Assembly (NCBI GenBank): GCA_963592385.1
Contig: CAVAWX010000006.1
Location: forward strand, 1-41,414
Origin: CAVAWX01 sp963592385
GTDB taxonomy: Bacteria; Actinomycetota; Coriobacteriia; Coriobacteriales; QAMH01
Length of the DNA: 41,414 nucleotides
Direction: 5' to 3'
Part shown: in pieces, positions 22,556-30,795 of the stretch
Position numbering within the stretch: the stretch's first letter is position 1
Layout of the letters: each line of letters begins with the position of its first letter
Notes under the pieces: model-generated
Database searches by the model: none
Told to the model about the DNA's origin: nothing
What the model saw: the letters and a program-made list of their open reading frames with translations, nothing else
Position numbers and translations under genes: made by a program

Positions 22556-25024
22556 CTATGCCTTCGCGACTTGGGCGATGATCGAATGCGACGGGCCGTT
22601 GCCCTTTGCCAGCGGCGTGGGCTTGTAGGTGGTCAGCGTGTTGATGCAGGCGCCCTTGTCCACCTTGTCGCCGTTCATGTCGGCGTCGTGCCAGGCGCCC
22701 TGGGGGATGCCGATGGTCCCGGGGACGATGCGACCTGTCACGCGCGCCTCGATCTCGATCTCGCCGGCCGGGCTTTTCACGCGGCACTTGTCGCCGTTGG
22801 CAATGCCGCGCGGGCTCGCGTCCGCCGGGTTGATCCACATCTGCTGGCGCGCCGCCTGCTCCAGCTCCTCGATGAACCCATACGACGAGTGCGCGCGCGA
22901 TTTGTGGTGAAAGCCCGAGCAGTACAGCGGGTACTCGTCGGTCGTCTCGCCGTAGCCTTGGAATCCCGCGTTGAACTCGGGGATGGCGTAGATCTTCTCG
23001 TCGTCTTCGAGCTCCCAGGTCTCGTCGAGGCCGGCCAGCGTCTCGGAGTAGATCTCTATCTTGCCAGACGGCGTGGCCAGCGGATACTCGTTGGGGTTGT
23101 CGCGGAAGTCCTTCAGGCCGATGGCCGGCGCCAGCTCGCGCTTGTAGAAGCCCTGCTCCTTGATCTTCTCCCACGACGGCATGTCGGGGTCGGCCGCGGC
23201 GCCCATCTTGTAGAGGTACTCGATCCACTCGTCGTGCGTCTTGCCCTGGGTGAACTCCTCGCGCAGCCCGAAGCTCTCGGCGATGTCGGCGCACACGTCG
23301 TAGCTGCTGCGGCACTCGCCCGGCGCCTCCTGGGCCGGCCCGCCCACGCACACGCCCGTGTAGTACTCGGCATACCCCTGGGTCTGCATGTTCATCTGCT
23401 CGGCGCGCATGGCATCCGGCAGCAAGATGTCGGCGTACTTGGCCGTATCGGTCAGGACCGTGTCCCACACCAAGATGAACTCGCACTTTGACTCGTCGAC
23501 CAGGATGTCGTGCGTGTAGTTGATGTCGCCGTGCTGATTGGTCAGGCAGTTGCCCGCGTAGTTCCACAGGCACTTGATGTCGCTGCCGAGCGTTTCCGTG
23601 CCGGAGATGCCGGCGTTGGTGGCGGTCATCTCGTGGCCGTGGTCGATGGCGTTGAGGTACTGGTAGACCGGCAGGACGGTCTCGACGGGGTTCTCGTAGG
23701 GGATGCTCTCGACGAGGTAGGTGGGCGGCTCGGCCTCGCGCTGGCCGGTGTTGGTGCCCGGCAGGCCGATCTTGCCCAGCGCGATGGGCACCATGCAGAT
23801 GGCGCGCGTGGCCTGCTCGCCGTTGGTGTGGCGCTGCACGCCCCAGCCCTGGCACACGAAGGGCGCCGTGGCGTTTTCGAGGTCGCGGGCCAGCTCCACT
23901 ATCTTGTCGGCGGGTATCTGGGTGATGGGCGCGGCCCACTCGGGGGTCTTGGGCACCTTGTCGTAGCCCGTGCCCATGATGTAGTCCTTGTAGGAGAGCT
24001 GCTTGCCCTTGGCAGACGCCGGCATGGTCTCCTCGTCCCAGCCCACGCAATGCGTGCGCAGGAAGGACTCGTCGGTCTTGCCGTCTTGGATGAACTGGTA
24101 CACCAGGGCCGCGCACAGGGCCGCGTCGGTGCCCGTGCGTATGGGCAGCCACTCGTCGGAATGCGCGCTGGAGGTCTCGTTCAGGCGGTAGTCGATGTTG
24201 ACGATCTTGCCGCCGCGCGCTTTCACCTGCTCGCGCACCTGCGCGAAGTCCCAGCACTGGTTCGCCCCGCCCATGCGCGTCTCGGCCGGGCTGTTGCCGA
24301 ACATGACGACCAGGTCGGAGTGCTGCGCGGCCTCGCTAAACGACGAGGCGTTGATGTTGTCGTAGGGTGAAAACGCCGTGGCCGCCTTCTTCAGGGTCAG
24401 GTGGTTGCCGTCGTCGTCGAGGTTTGCCTCGCTCCCGTACATGTAGGGCATGACCATCTGCAGCATGTGCGTGGAGTAGTCGGCGCCCTGGTTCACGAAC
24501 CCGCCGAGCAGGCTGAGCAGGCGGTGGTTGGGGGTCTTTCCCGTCGTGCAGTTCATGCCCGTCGCGTAGTTGATGAACACGGATTGCGGGCCGTAGTCCG
24601 CGTAGATCTTCTCGAGCTTGTCGTGAATGGTCTTGATGGCCTCGTCCCAGCTGATGCGCTCGAACTTGCCCTCGCCGCGCTTGCCCGTGCGCTTCATGGG
24701 GTACAGCAGGCGGTCCGGGTGATTCACCCAACGGCGCAGGCTGCGGCCGCGCAGGCAGGCGCGTGCCTGGAAGGCGTCGTCGCCGGTGTTGTCCGTCTCC
24801 ATGTACGCGATCTTGCCGTCGCGCACATGCCACTGGAAGACGCAGTTGCCTCCGCAGTTGACGTTGCACTGGCTCCAGGCGATCTTCTCCTCTCCGGCCG
24901 CCTTGTCGGACCCTTCCGCGAACACCGTGCCTGTCGTGGCAAGGGCGCCGCCTGCGGCAGCAACCCCGGCGAGAGCACCGGAAGCCTTGACGAACGACCT
25001 TCGGCTCATCTTCATGTCCGGCAT
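22556..25024 (-). CDS. dmsA: Tat-exported DMSO reductase-family molybdopterin catalytic subunit
   Basis: The 822-residue protein starts at ATG 25024 behind GAGGGAGGGG. A twin-arginine signal (SRRSFVK, residues 7-13) is followed by a hydrophobic Ala/Gly stretch. The 4Fe-4S cysteines are Cys53, Cys57, Cys61 and Cys90 (CNVNCGGNC, ACLRGRS). ADYST (Ser184) aligns with the DYSS segment of E. coli DmsA, where the molybdenum-ligating serine is thought to lie. Long blocks match E. coli DmsA closely, such as YPMKRTGKRGEGKFERISW, WNYAGNCLTNQHGDIN and TPSGKIEIYSETLA. It reduces an S- or N-oxide-like or other acceptor outside the cytoplasmic membrane. Related Eggerthellaceae enzymes act on diverse diet and host compounds, so the substrate is open. 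It heads the operon and diverges from a LuxR-type regulator. Confidence 0.93.
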   Translation of the reverse strand: MPDMKMSRRSFVKASGALAGVAAAGGALATTGTVFAEGSDKAAGEEKIAWSQCNVNCGGNCVFQWHVRDGKIAYMETDNTGDDAFQARACLRGRSLRRWVNHPDRLLYPMKRTGKRGEGKFERISWDEAIKTIHDKLEKIYADYGPQSVFINYATGMNCTTGKTPNHRLLSLLGGFVNQGADYSTHMLQMVMPYMYGSEANLDDDGNHLTLKKAATAFSPYDNINASSFSEAAQHSDLVVMFGNSPAETRMGGANQCWDFAQVREQVKARGGKIVNIDYRLNETSSAHSDEWLPIRTGTDAALCAALVYQFIQDGKTDESFLRTHCVGWDEETMPASAKGKQLSYKDYIMGTGYDKVPKTPEWAAPITQIPADKIVELARDLENATAPFVCQGWGVQRHTNGEQATRAICMVPIALGKIGLPGTNTGQREAEPPTYLVESIPYENPVETVLPVYQYLNAIDHGHEMTATNAGISGTETLGSDIKCLWNYAGNCLTNQHGDINYTHDILVDESKCEFILVWDTVLTDTAKYADILLPDAMRAEQMNMQTQGYAEYYTGVCVGGPAQEAPGECRSSYDVCADIAESFGLREEFTQGKTHDEWIEYLYKMGAAADPDMPSWEKIKEQGFYKRELAPAIGLKDFRDNPNEYPLATPSGKIEIYSETLAGLDETWELEDDEKIYAIPEFNAGFQGYGETTDEYPLYCSGFHHKSRAHSSYGFIEELEQAARQQMWINPADASPRGIANGDKCRVKSPAGEIEIEARVTGRIVPGTIGIPQGAWHDADMNGDKVDKGACINTLTTYKPTPLAKGNGPSHSIIAQVAKA

Positions 25025-25323
25025 GAAATCCCCTCCCTCTCTTTTTTCGCGGCACCCCTTCCAAGAGGCGCCGAAACCAAATGTCCACGCCGCCAAAGTA
25101 CGCCTCCGCGCGCCGGAATTTGTCACATGAAATATGCGAATTTGCAGGTCGCGGCATCACATTCTCGGGTTTTTCGCATTTCCCCCGAATTTCCACATCT
25201 CGCATCGCCTGCTATCATGTGCCCCGCGAAACGACAGCGCCGCGCCCCCCTCGCGCACGGGGAAGCGGCGCTGCGCACAAGGCGATTGCACGACGGCGCG
25301 AAGGCGCCGCAAGGAGGGGCATG
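25025..25323. promoter_or_regulatory. Divergent control region between dmsA and the LuxR-type regulator
   Basis: This 299-bp region has no gene. It is AT-rich in the middle. GAATTTG occurs at 25116 and 25138, exactly 22 bp apart (two helical turns), and GAATTT again at 25187. CACATGA (25124-25130) and TCATGTG (25215-25221) are inverted copies. These are candidate binding sites for the adjacent regulator. I could not fix the dmsA promoter. Confidence 0.4.
25190..25218 (+). promoter_or_regulatory. Candidate promoter of the LuxR-type regulator gene
   Basis: TTTCCA (25190-25195), a 17-base spacer and TATCAT (25213-25218) lie about 105 bp upstream of the start codon. The third GAATTT motif overlaps the -35, which would allow control by a bound regulator. 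Confidence 0.45.
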
Positions 25324-26835
25324 ATGCTTGCCGAAGCCGCGCGCTTGCTCAAGCCGAACGTCTGCTCTGTCGGCTACGGCCTGTTTCTCGCCGTCAACGC
25401 GACGGGCATATGGGGCGGCGTCTTTCCCTTCCTGCCCATGAGCATCCAGACCCACGACGTCATGTTCTGGTTCTATCTCGCCCAGTCGCTGGCGCTGGCC
25501 GCCGTCTTCTTCGCGGTCGGCTGCCTCAGCGCGCGGGGGCTGTCCCAGCGGCTGCGCTCGAGCCAGCGCGTCATCTGCTCGTCGGCGCTCTATTTCACTG
25601 GATGGGCCTTTCTCATCGCGGCGATGTACGCCAAGGGCCTCGTCTTGCCCTTTGCCGTGGCCGGCGGCGCATGCCTCGGCGGCGGCGCCGGGCTGTTCTA
25701 CCTGATGTGGCAGCGCATGTTCTCGAGCGGGACCCCCACCACGGGCCTGCACGACCTGCTCGCGGGCTTTGCCTACGCGGCGGTTTTCTACGCCGCGCTC
25801 TACCTCGTCCCCCGCGCGGTCACCGCCTACCTCATCCCCCTCGTCTTCTTGCCGCTGTTCGCGCTGGCCCTGATCATGGGAAACCGCCGCGTCGACTACA
25901 CGCAGCCGATGTATCGCAGCAAGGCGCGGGAAAACCGGCGCGTCTACCGGCACGCGTGGTCGGGGTGCTGGCGCAGCGCGTTTTCCCTGGGAGCGGTCGC
26001 GTTTTGCACGGGCGTCGTGCGGGCGCTGGCCATCGAGCAGCCCGAGCTGGGATCTCTGGTGAACCTGCTGTCCATGGCCGCGCTTTTCGCCGGGGTGGTC
26101 GTCGTCTTGGGGATGTGGCAGCTCAAGGGGCTGCGCATGAACATCATGAAGCTCTACCGCTTCATATTCCCCGTGCTCCTCAGCGCGCTGCTCGTTTTGG
26201 CCTTCGTCCCCGCGCTCGCCTACGCGCGCTGGCTCGCAGCGGCGCTTTTCGCCCTGTACAGCATGGGGCTCGTGCTGGCGATGATGCAATGCGCGCAGGT
26301 CTCGCACAAAGACGGCGTCAACCCCTCGTTTCTCTTCGGGCTGTTCGGCGGCGTCGTCTACGGCCTCCACGACCTCGGCTTCATCGCCGGCAGCCTGTCC
26401 GGGGCCGCGAGCTTTCTGGAGATGGACCCCATATCGGTGATGGCGACGCTGTCCATCTACCTGCTCGCCATCATATTCTTCGTGGGCGCGGTCGACTTCA
26501 GCGGCGGCGCAAGCCAGGTGCTCTACGGGGCGAGCATCGAGCTTATCGCCCCCCAAGACGAAAACGGCAACGTGCGCGGCAGGCGCAAAGAGGCGAAAGG
26601 CGGCGCGTTCAAAGACCGCACCGCCATCAAGATATCTGCCCTGCGCGAGGAGTACGGCCTGTCGGAGCGCGAGGCGCAGGTGGCGGACTTGATCGTGCGC
26701 GGCAACACCGTGCCCCGCATCGCCGAGCAGCTCTACATCTCCGAAAACACCGTGCGCACGCACTCCAAGCGCATCTACTCCAAGCTCGGCATCCACAAAA
26801 AGCAAGAGCTCATCGCATTGACCGAGACGTTTTGA
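25324..26835 (+). CDS. Membrane-bound LuxR-family regulator (multi-pass sensor with C-terminal HTH)
   Basis: The 503-residue protein has about 12 hydrophobic segments over residues 10-410 and then a cytoplasmic LuxR/GerE-type HTH (about 440-500: YGLSEREAQVADLIVRGN, then ISENTVRTHSKRIYSKLGI). Such 12-TM LuxR proteins are abundant in Eggerthellaceae beside inducible molybdoenzyme genes, where they are thought to sense a substrate and activate the neighbouring operon. I chose ATG 25324, six bases after AAGGAGG; ATG 25321 directly before it is also possible. It is transcribed away from dmsA, which is its likely target. It converges on rho across a 120-bp GC-rich gap. Confidence 0.88.
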   Translation: MLAEAARLLKPNVCSVGYGLFLAVNATGIWGGVFPFLPMSIQTHDVMFWFYLAQSLALAAVFFAVGCLSARGLSQRLRSSQRVICSSALYFTGWAFLIAAMYAKGLVLPFAVAGGACLGGGAGLFYLMWQRMFSSGTPTTGLHDLLAGFAYAAVFYAALYLVPRAVTAYLIPLVFLPLFALALIMGNRRVDYTQPMYRSKARENRRVYRHAWSGCWRSAFSLGAVAFCTGVVRALAIEQPELGSLVNLLSMAALFAGVVVVLGMWQLKGLRMNIMKLYRFIFPVLLSALLVLAFVPALAYARWLAAALFALYSMGLVLAMMQCAQVSHKDGVNPSFLFGLFGGVVYGLHDLGFIAGSLSGAASFLEMDPISVMATLSIYLLAIIFFVGAVDFSGGASQVLYGASIELIAPQDENGNVRGRRKEAKGGAFKDRTAIKISALREEYGLSEREAQVADLIVRGNTVPRIAEQLYISENTVRTHSKRIYSKLGIHKKQELIALTETF

Positions 26836-26955
26836 GGGCGCAGGCCGCGGCGCGGCCGCGCGCGGGCCGCGGCTCGCAGATCGTAGGCCGCAAGTCGCAG
26901 GCCGCAGCTCGCGGCGCCCGTCGCGCGGCGCCCTCGACTATCGCGCCAGCGCGCC
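26836..26955. repeat. Very GC-rich convergent gap with palindromes
   Basis: GCCGCGGC occurs at 26844-26851 and 26866-26873 and can pair across 14 bases. A 14-bp near-tandem repeat (TCGTAGGCCGCAAG and TCGCAGGCCGCAGC) lies at 26881-26908. There is no T tract. The gap separates the convergent regulator and rho genes. Confidence 0.6.
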
Positions 26956-29094
26956 CTAGACCACCATGCCCTGCTTGTTGGACTTGCGCGCCGACTTGAT
27001 CAGAAACTCCTGGTTGGTCTCGGTCTGGCGCAGGCTCTTGATGAGCATGTCCATCGCGCGCTCGGTGTTGTTCATGTTCGCGAGCAGACGGCGCAGGCCC
27101 CACACGAGCGGCGCCTCCTGCGCGTCCACCAGCAGCTCGTCTTTGCGCGTGGACGAGGCGACCGGGTCGATGGCCGGGAAGATGCGGCGCTCGGCCAGGG
27201 TGCGGTCGAGTTTCAGCTCCATATTGCCCGTGCCCTTGAACTCCTCGAAGATGACCTCGTCCATCTTCGAGCCCGTGTCCACGAGGGCCGTGCCCAGGAT
27301 GGTGAGCGAGCCGCCGTTTTCGATGTTGCGCGCCGCACCCAGGAAACGCTTGGGCGGATACAGCGCCGTCGAGTCCACGCCGCCGGACAGGATGCGCCCG
27401 GAGGCCGGCTGCGCGAGGTTGTAGGCACGCGCGAGGCGGGTGATGGAGTCGAGCAGGATGACGACGTCGTGGCCTGCCTCCACGAGGCGCTTGGCCCGCT
27501 CGATCACGAGCTCGGCCACGGCGATGTGGTTGTCGGCCGGCATGTCGAAGGTGGACGACACGACCTCGCCGTTGATGGAGCGCTCCATGTCGGTGACTTC
27601 CTCGGGGCGCTCGTCCACGAGCAGGCACATGAGGTGCACCTCGGGGTTGTTCGCGCTGATGGCCGCCGCGATGTCCTTCAAGACGGTCGTCTTGCCGGCC
27701 TTCGGGGGCGAGACGATCAGGCCGCGCTGGCCTTTGCCGATGGGCGAGACCAGGTCGATCGCGCGCGCCGTCAGGGCGTCCTTGCCGTGCTCGAGCACGA
27801 GGCGCTCGTCGGGGTAGACCGGGGTGAGGTTCTGGAACTTCACGCGGTGCTGCGGGCCTTCGAAGGGCTCGTCGTTGAGGGCCAGAATCGTGTTCAGGGC
27901 CGGGTACTTCTCGTTGTCGCGCGGCGGACGCACGCGGCCGGCCACGTGGTCGCCCTTGCGCAGGCCGTTGCGGCGCACCATGCTCGAGCCCACGTAGACG
28001 TCGTGCTCGCCCGGCAGATAGCCCTTGGTGCGGATGAAGCCGTAGCCGTCGGGCATGAGGTCGAGTATGCCCTCGACCTCGACGAAGCCCTCGGACTGGA
28101 GCAAGGCGTCGTAGACGGCCGAGACGAGGTCGTCGCGCTCGCCGTATTCCGTGGGGTCCACCGACAGCTCGAGCGCGCGTGCGGAAAGCGCCTCGTCTTC
28201 GAGGCCGGCCAGCTCGTCGCGGGTGGCAGACGGCACGATCTCGCGGCGCTGGTGGTTGTTGTTGTTGCCGTTGTTGCGGCGATTGCGGCGGTTGCGGCGG
28301 CGGTTGTCGCGCGAAAAGCCCTGCTGCGAGCCCTGCGCGTCGGCCTGCGCGTGCTGGTCTGCGCCCGCCTGCTTGGCGGAGCCGTTCTTGGCACCGTCGC
28401 CGTTCTTGGCAGCATCCCCGCCCTTGGCGGCGTCGCCGCCTTTTGCGTTCTTGCCACCCTTCGCGCCCTTGCCCTTCCCGGACGCAGAAGCGGCTTTGCC
28501 GGCCGCCGCAGCAGCCTCGACGGGCGCGGCCAGGGCCTCGGAGGCGCTCTTCGCAAACGAGGCGATGTCGGAGGCGACGGCGTCCATGCCGGCGGCAACG
28601 GCCACCCCGGCCTTCTCGGCAGCCGCCGCAGCTGCTGCCAGCGCCGCCTCCCTGGCTTCCTTGTCCTTTTTCGAGGGACGCCCGCGCTTCTTGGGGGGGA
28701 TCTTTATGCCCGCGGCCTCGGCGGCGGCGACAGCGGCGGCCTCTGCCGCACGCGCAGCCTCCATCTCGGCCTTCGTGCGGCGCTTGCGCCTGGGCTTTGC
28801 GGCCGGCGCCTCGGCGTCCGCATCCGCAGCGCCCTTTTCACCCTTCTCGGCCTTCGCGCCCCTTTCGCCGTCCGCAGATTTCGCGGCCTTTTCGCCATCC
28901 GCAGACTTCGCGGCCTTTTCACCATCCGCAGACTTCGCGGCCTTCGCGTCCTTCGCGGCAGCCTCCGCAGCGCGCGCGGCCTCCATCTCGGCCTTCGTGC
29001 GGCGTTTGCGCTTGGGCTTCGCGGGCGCCTCCCCGGCGTCGGCCACGCCCCCGAGCGGCATCTGCTCTGCGTCCATCTTCTTCTCCTCCGTCAT
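26956..29094 (-). CDS. rho: Transcription termination factor Rho with ~285-residue N-terminal extension
   Basis: Rho is the hexameric RNA translocase that ends transcription. From about residue 284 the protein is canonical: a cold-shock-like RNA-binding domain with DGYGFIRTKGYLPGEHDVYV, Walker A SPPKAGKTT (462-470), LLVDERPEEVTDM and a C-terminus ending in SARKSNKQGMVV. The 712-residue length far exceeds the usual 420. The extension holds two copies of a basic-acidic module KRKRRTKAEMEAARAAEAAA (about 28-47 and 102-121), three AAKSADGEK units, an AT-hook-like RGRPSKK (137-143), a Gly/Lys/Ala tract, and an Arg/Asn-rich stretch (264-283). ATG 29094 overlaps the upstream stop as ATGA. ATG 29076 is an alternative with a better ribosome site (GGAGGAG). 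Confidence 0.95.
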   Translation of the reverse strand: MTEEKKMDAEQMPLGGVADAGEAPAKPKRKRRTKAEMEAARAAEAAAKDAKAAKSADGEKAAKSADGEKAAKSADGERGAKAEKGEKGAADADAEAPAAKPRRKRRTKAEMEAARAAEAAAVAAAEAAGIKIPPKKRGRPSKKDKEAREAALAAAAAAAEKAGVAVAAGMDAVASDIASFAKSASEALAAPVEAAAAAGKAASASGKGKGAKGGKNAKGGDAAKGGDAAKNGDGAKNGSAKQAGADQHAQADAQGSQQGFSRDNRRRNRRNRRNNGNNNNHQRREIVPSATRDELAGLEDEALSARALELSVDPTEYGERDDLVSAVYDALLQSEGFVEVEGILDLMPDGYGFIRTKGYLPGEHDVYVGSSMVRRNGLRKGDHVAGRVRPPRDNEKYPALNTILALNDEPFEGPQHRVKFQNLTPVYPDERLVLEHGKDALTARAIDLVSPIGKGQRGLIVSPPKAGKTTVLKDIAAAISANNPEVHLMCLLVDERPEEVTDMERSINGEVVSSTFDMPADNHIAVAELVIERAKRLVEAGHDVVILLDSITRLARAYNLAQPASGRILSGGVDSTALYPPKRFLGAARNIENGGSLTILGTALVDTGSKMDEVIFEEFKGTGNMELKLDRTLAERRIFPAIDPVASSTRKDELLVDAQEAPLVWGLRRLLANMNNTERAMDMLIKSLRQTETNQEFLIKSARKSNKQGMVV
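28864..28944 (+). repeat. 27-bp tandem repeat (three units) in rho
   Basis: Three near-identical 27-bp units at 28864-28890, 28891-28917 and 28918-28944 encode the three consecutive AAKSADGEK-type nonapeptides in the Rho extension. Confidence 0.92.
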
Positions 29095-29753
29095 GCGTTC
29101 ACGACCTTTTGCCAGTCGGCCTCAAACTTCGCCAGGCCCTGGTCGGTCAGCGGGTGCAGCACGCATTTCTTCATGGCCCCGTACGGCACCGTCGCGATGT
29201 CCGCGCCGAACAGCGCCGCGATGCGCACGTGGTTGGCCGAGCGTATGGACGCCGCGATGACCTCGACCTCGTGGCCGAAATCGTAGTTTTGAACCGCCGC
29301 GACGATATCGCCGAGCTGGCTTGCGCCGTCCTCGGAGATGTCGTCGAAGCGCCCGACGAAGGGGCTGATGTAGCGCGCGCCGGCGCGGCAGGCCAGCATC
29401 GCCTGCGCCACGCTGAACACGAGCGTCATGTTCACGTCGATGCCCTCGTTAAAGAGGGTGCGCGTCGCCGCCAGGCCCTCGACGGTGCACGGCACCTTCA
29501 CCACGATGTTGTCGGCCACCTTCGCGAGCGCACGCCCCTGCTCGACCATCTCGTCGCGGGTCTGCCCCGTGACCTCGCCGCTGACAGGACCTTCCACGAG
29601 CGCGCAGATCTTGGCCAGATGCGCCTCGAAATCGGCCAGCTTGCCGCCGATGCGCGCGTAGAGGCTGGGGTTGGTGGTCACGCCGGCGAGCACGCCCCAG
29701 GACGCGACCTCCTCGATTTCCGCCAAATCCGCTGTGTCCAAGAAGAATTTCAT
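29091..29753 (-). CDS. Transaldolase-like / fructose-6-phosphate aldolase
   Basis: The 220-residue protein is a small transaldolase of the TalC/FSA type: MKFFLDTADLAEI at the start, GVTTNPSLYAR, the Schiff-base lysine in NIVVKVPCT, then NMTLVFSVAQAMLA and SPFVGRFDDIS. These enzymes act in the non-oxidative pentose phosphate pathway or cleave fructose 6-phosphate; sequence alone does not separate the two. I chose ATG 29753 since the family begins MKFFLDTA; an in-frame GTG at 29762 sits too close to the AAGGAG site. Its stop overlaps the rho start by four bases, so rho translation is probably coupled to it. Confidence 0.92.
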   Translation of the reverse strand: MKFFLDTADLAEIEEVASWGVLAGVTTNPSLYARIGGKLADFEAHLAKICALVEGPVSGEVTGQTRDEMVEQGRALAKVADNIVVKVPCTVEGLAATRTLFNEGIDVNMTLVFSVAQAMLACRAGARYISPFVGRFDDISEDGASQLGDIVAAVQNYDFGHEVEVIAASIRSANHVRIAALFGADIATVPYGAMKKCVLHPLTDQGLAKFEADWQKVVNA

Positions 29754-30012
29754 GTGCGCCACGACTCCTTTTCCTTTTCACCGAAAGCCCCTCGATGCCC
29801 TCTTCCCCTTCGAGAAAGCAGCGCATACACGCACGCGACAAGGAGAACAGCAACATGTGAAGGGAATTGCAACGCGGCGTCTGCACGTTTGCCGCGCGAA
29901 ACAGTGCGCACAATATAGCACTGCACCGAACGCGCTACAATAGGAAAAAGGATTTGCGCGAAAAGGCCCGCAGGCCACGAGAAGGCCGCAGACCGGAAAG
30001 GTGAAACGCCCC
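29754..30012. promoter_or_regulatory. Divergent promoter region of the aldolase-rho operon and rsmE
   Basis: On the minus strand TTGTAG (29940-29935), a 17-base spacer and TATATT (29917-29912) form a good promoter with a leader of about 150 bases for the aldolase-rho operon. On the plus strand TACAAT (29936-29941) overlaps the same -35 and is a possible -10 for rsmE, so the two directions may compete. No gene is seen inside. Confidence 0.6.
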
Positions 30013-30789
30013 ATGTCGATGCCGAGGTTTTTCATGGACGACATCATGCCGCAAGGCGATGTGGTCACGCTGCCCGTGAGTGAAAAAGAGCGCCGCCACA
30101 TGATCGTGCGCCGCATAGAGCCGGGCGAGCACATCGCCTGCTGCGCGGCAGGCGGCCAATGCTGGGAAGTCGAGGTCGTCTCGCTGGACGGCCAGCAGGC
30201 CCTCGCGCGCTGCATCGGCGAGCTGCCCGTCGAAAAGCTGCCCAACCTCACCCTGGTGCAGGGCATCTCCAAGGGCGACCGCATGGGCCAGACCATACGC
30301 CAGACCACGGAGCTGGGCATACAGCACATCATCCCCTTCCTCTCCGAGCGCACCATCGTGCGTCTGAAGACCGACGAGCACGCATTGAAGGGCGAGCGCT
30401 GGCGCCGTATCGCGCTGTCGGCGGCCAAGCAGTCCGGCCGCTCCATCCTGCCCATCGTGGACGACCCCACGAAGATCGACGACATCTGCGAGGAGCTCGA
30501 GGACTTCGACCGCATCGTCATCGCCTGGGAGGAAGCCGACGAGAACGCCGAGGGCAAGCCGGCCAGCATCGGCGACGCGCTCGAGGGCTGCGATTTCTCC
30601 AGCAAGGTCGCGCTGGTCATAGGGCCTGAGGGCGGCCTGACGCGCGCGGAGGTCGAGGCGCTGCAGGCCATCGGGGACGCGGTGCGCGTCGTCAGCCTGG
30701 GCAAGCTCATCTTGCGCACGGAGACGGCCGGCACGGTGGCCACGGCGCTGTGCATGTACCAGCTGGGCGGCCTGGGCAACAACAGATAA
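30013..30789 (+). CDS. rsmE: 16S rRNA (uracil-1498-N3)-methyltransferase
   Basis: The 258-residue SPOUT-fold protein matches RsmE, which methylates U1498 in the decoding centre of 16S rRNA. It begins MSMPRFFMDD with an N-terminal PUA-like part (RRHMIVRRIEPGEH). The trefoil-knot motifs GISKGDRMGQTIRQTTELGI, SAAKQSGRS, LVIGPEGGLTRAEVE and LGKLILRTETA follow. I chose ATG 30013; a GTG at 30001 lies on top of the likely GGAAAGG site. mtaB starts 6 bp after the stop, so the two RNA-modification genes form an operon. Confidence 0.94.
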   Translation: MSMPRFFMDDIMPQGDVVTLPVSEKERRHMIVRRIEPGEHIACCAAGGQCWEVEVVSLDGQQALARCIGELPVEKLPNLTLVQGISKGDRMGQTIRQTTELGIQHIIPFLSERTIVRLKTDEHALKGERWRRIALSAAKQSGRSILPIVDDPTKIDDICEELEDFDRIVIAWEEADENAEGKPASIGDALEGCDFSSKVALVIGPEGGLTRAEVEALQAIGDAVRVVSLGKLILRTETAGTVATALCMYQLGGLGNNR

Positions 30790-30795
30790 GCGGAT

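Noticed and set aside
25123..26805. Long minus-strand frame opposite the LuxR-type regulator
   Set aside because: Composition is that of a reverse-complement shadow; the plus strand has membrane helices and a perfect LuxR HTH.
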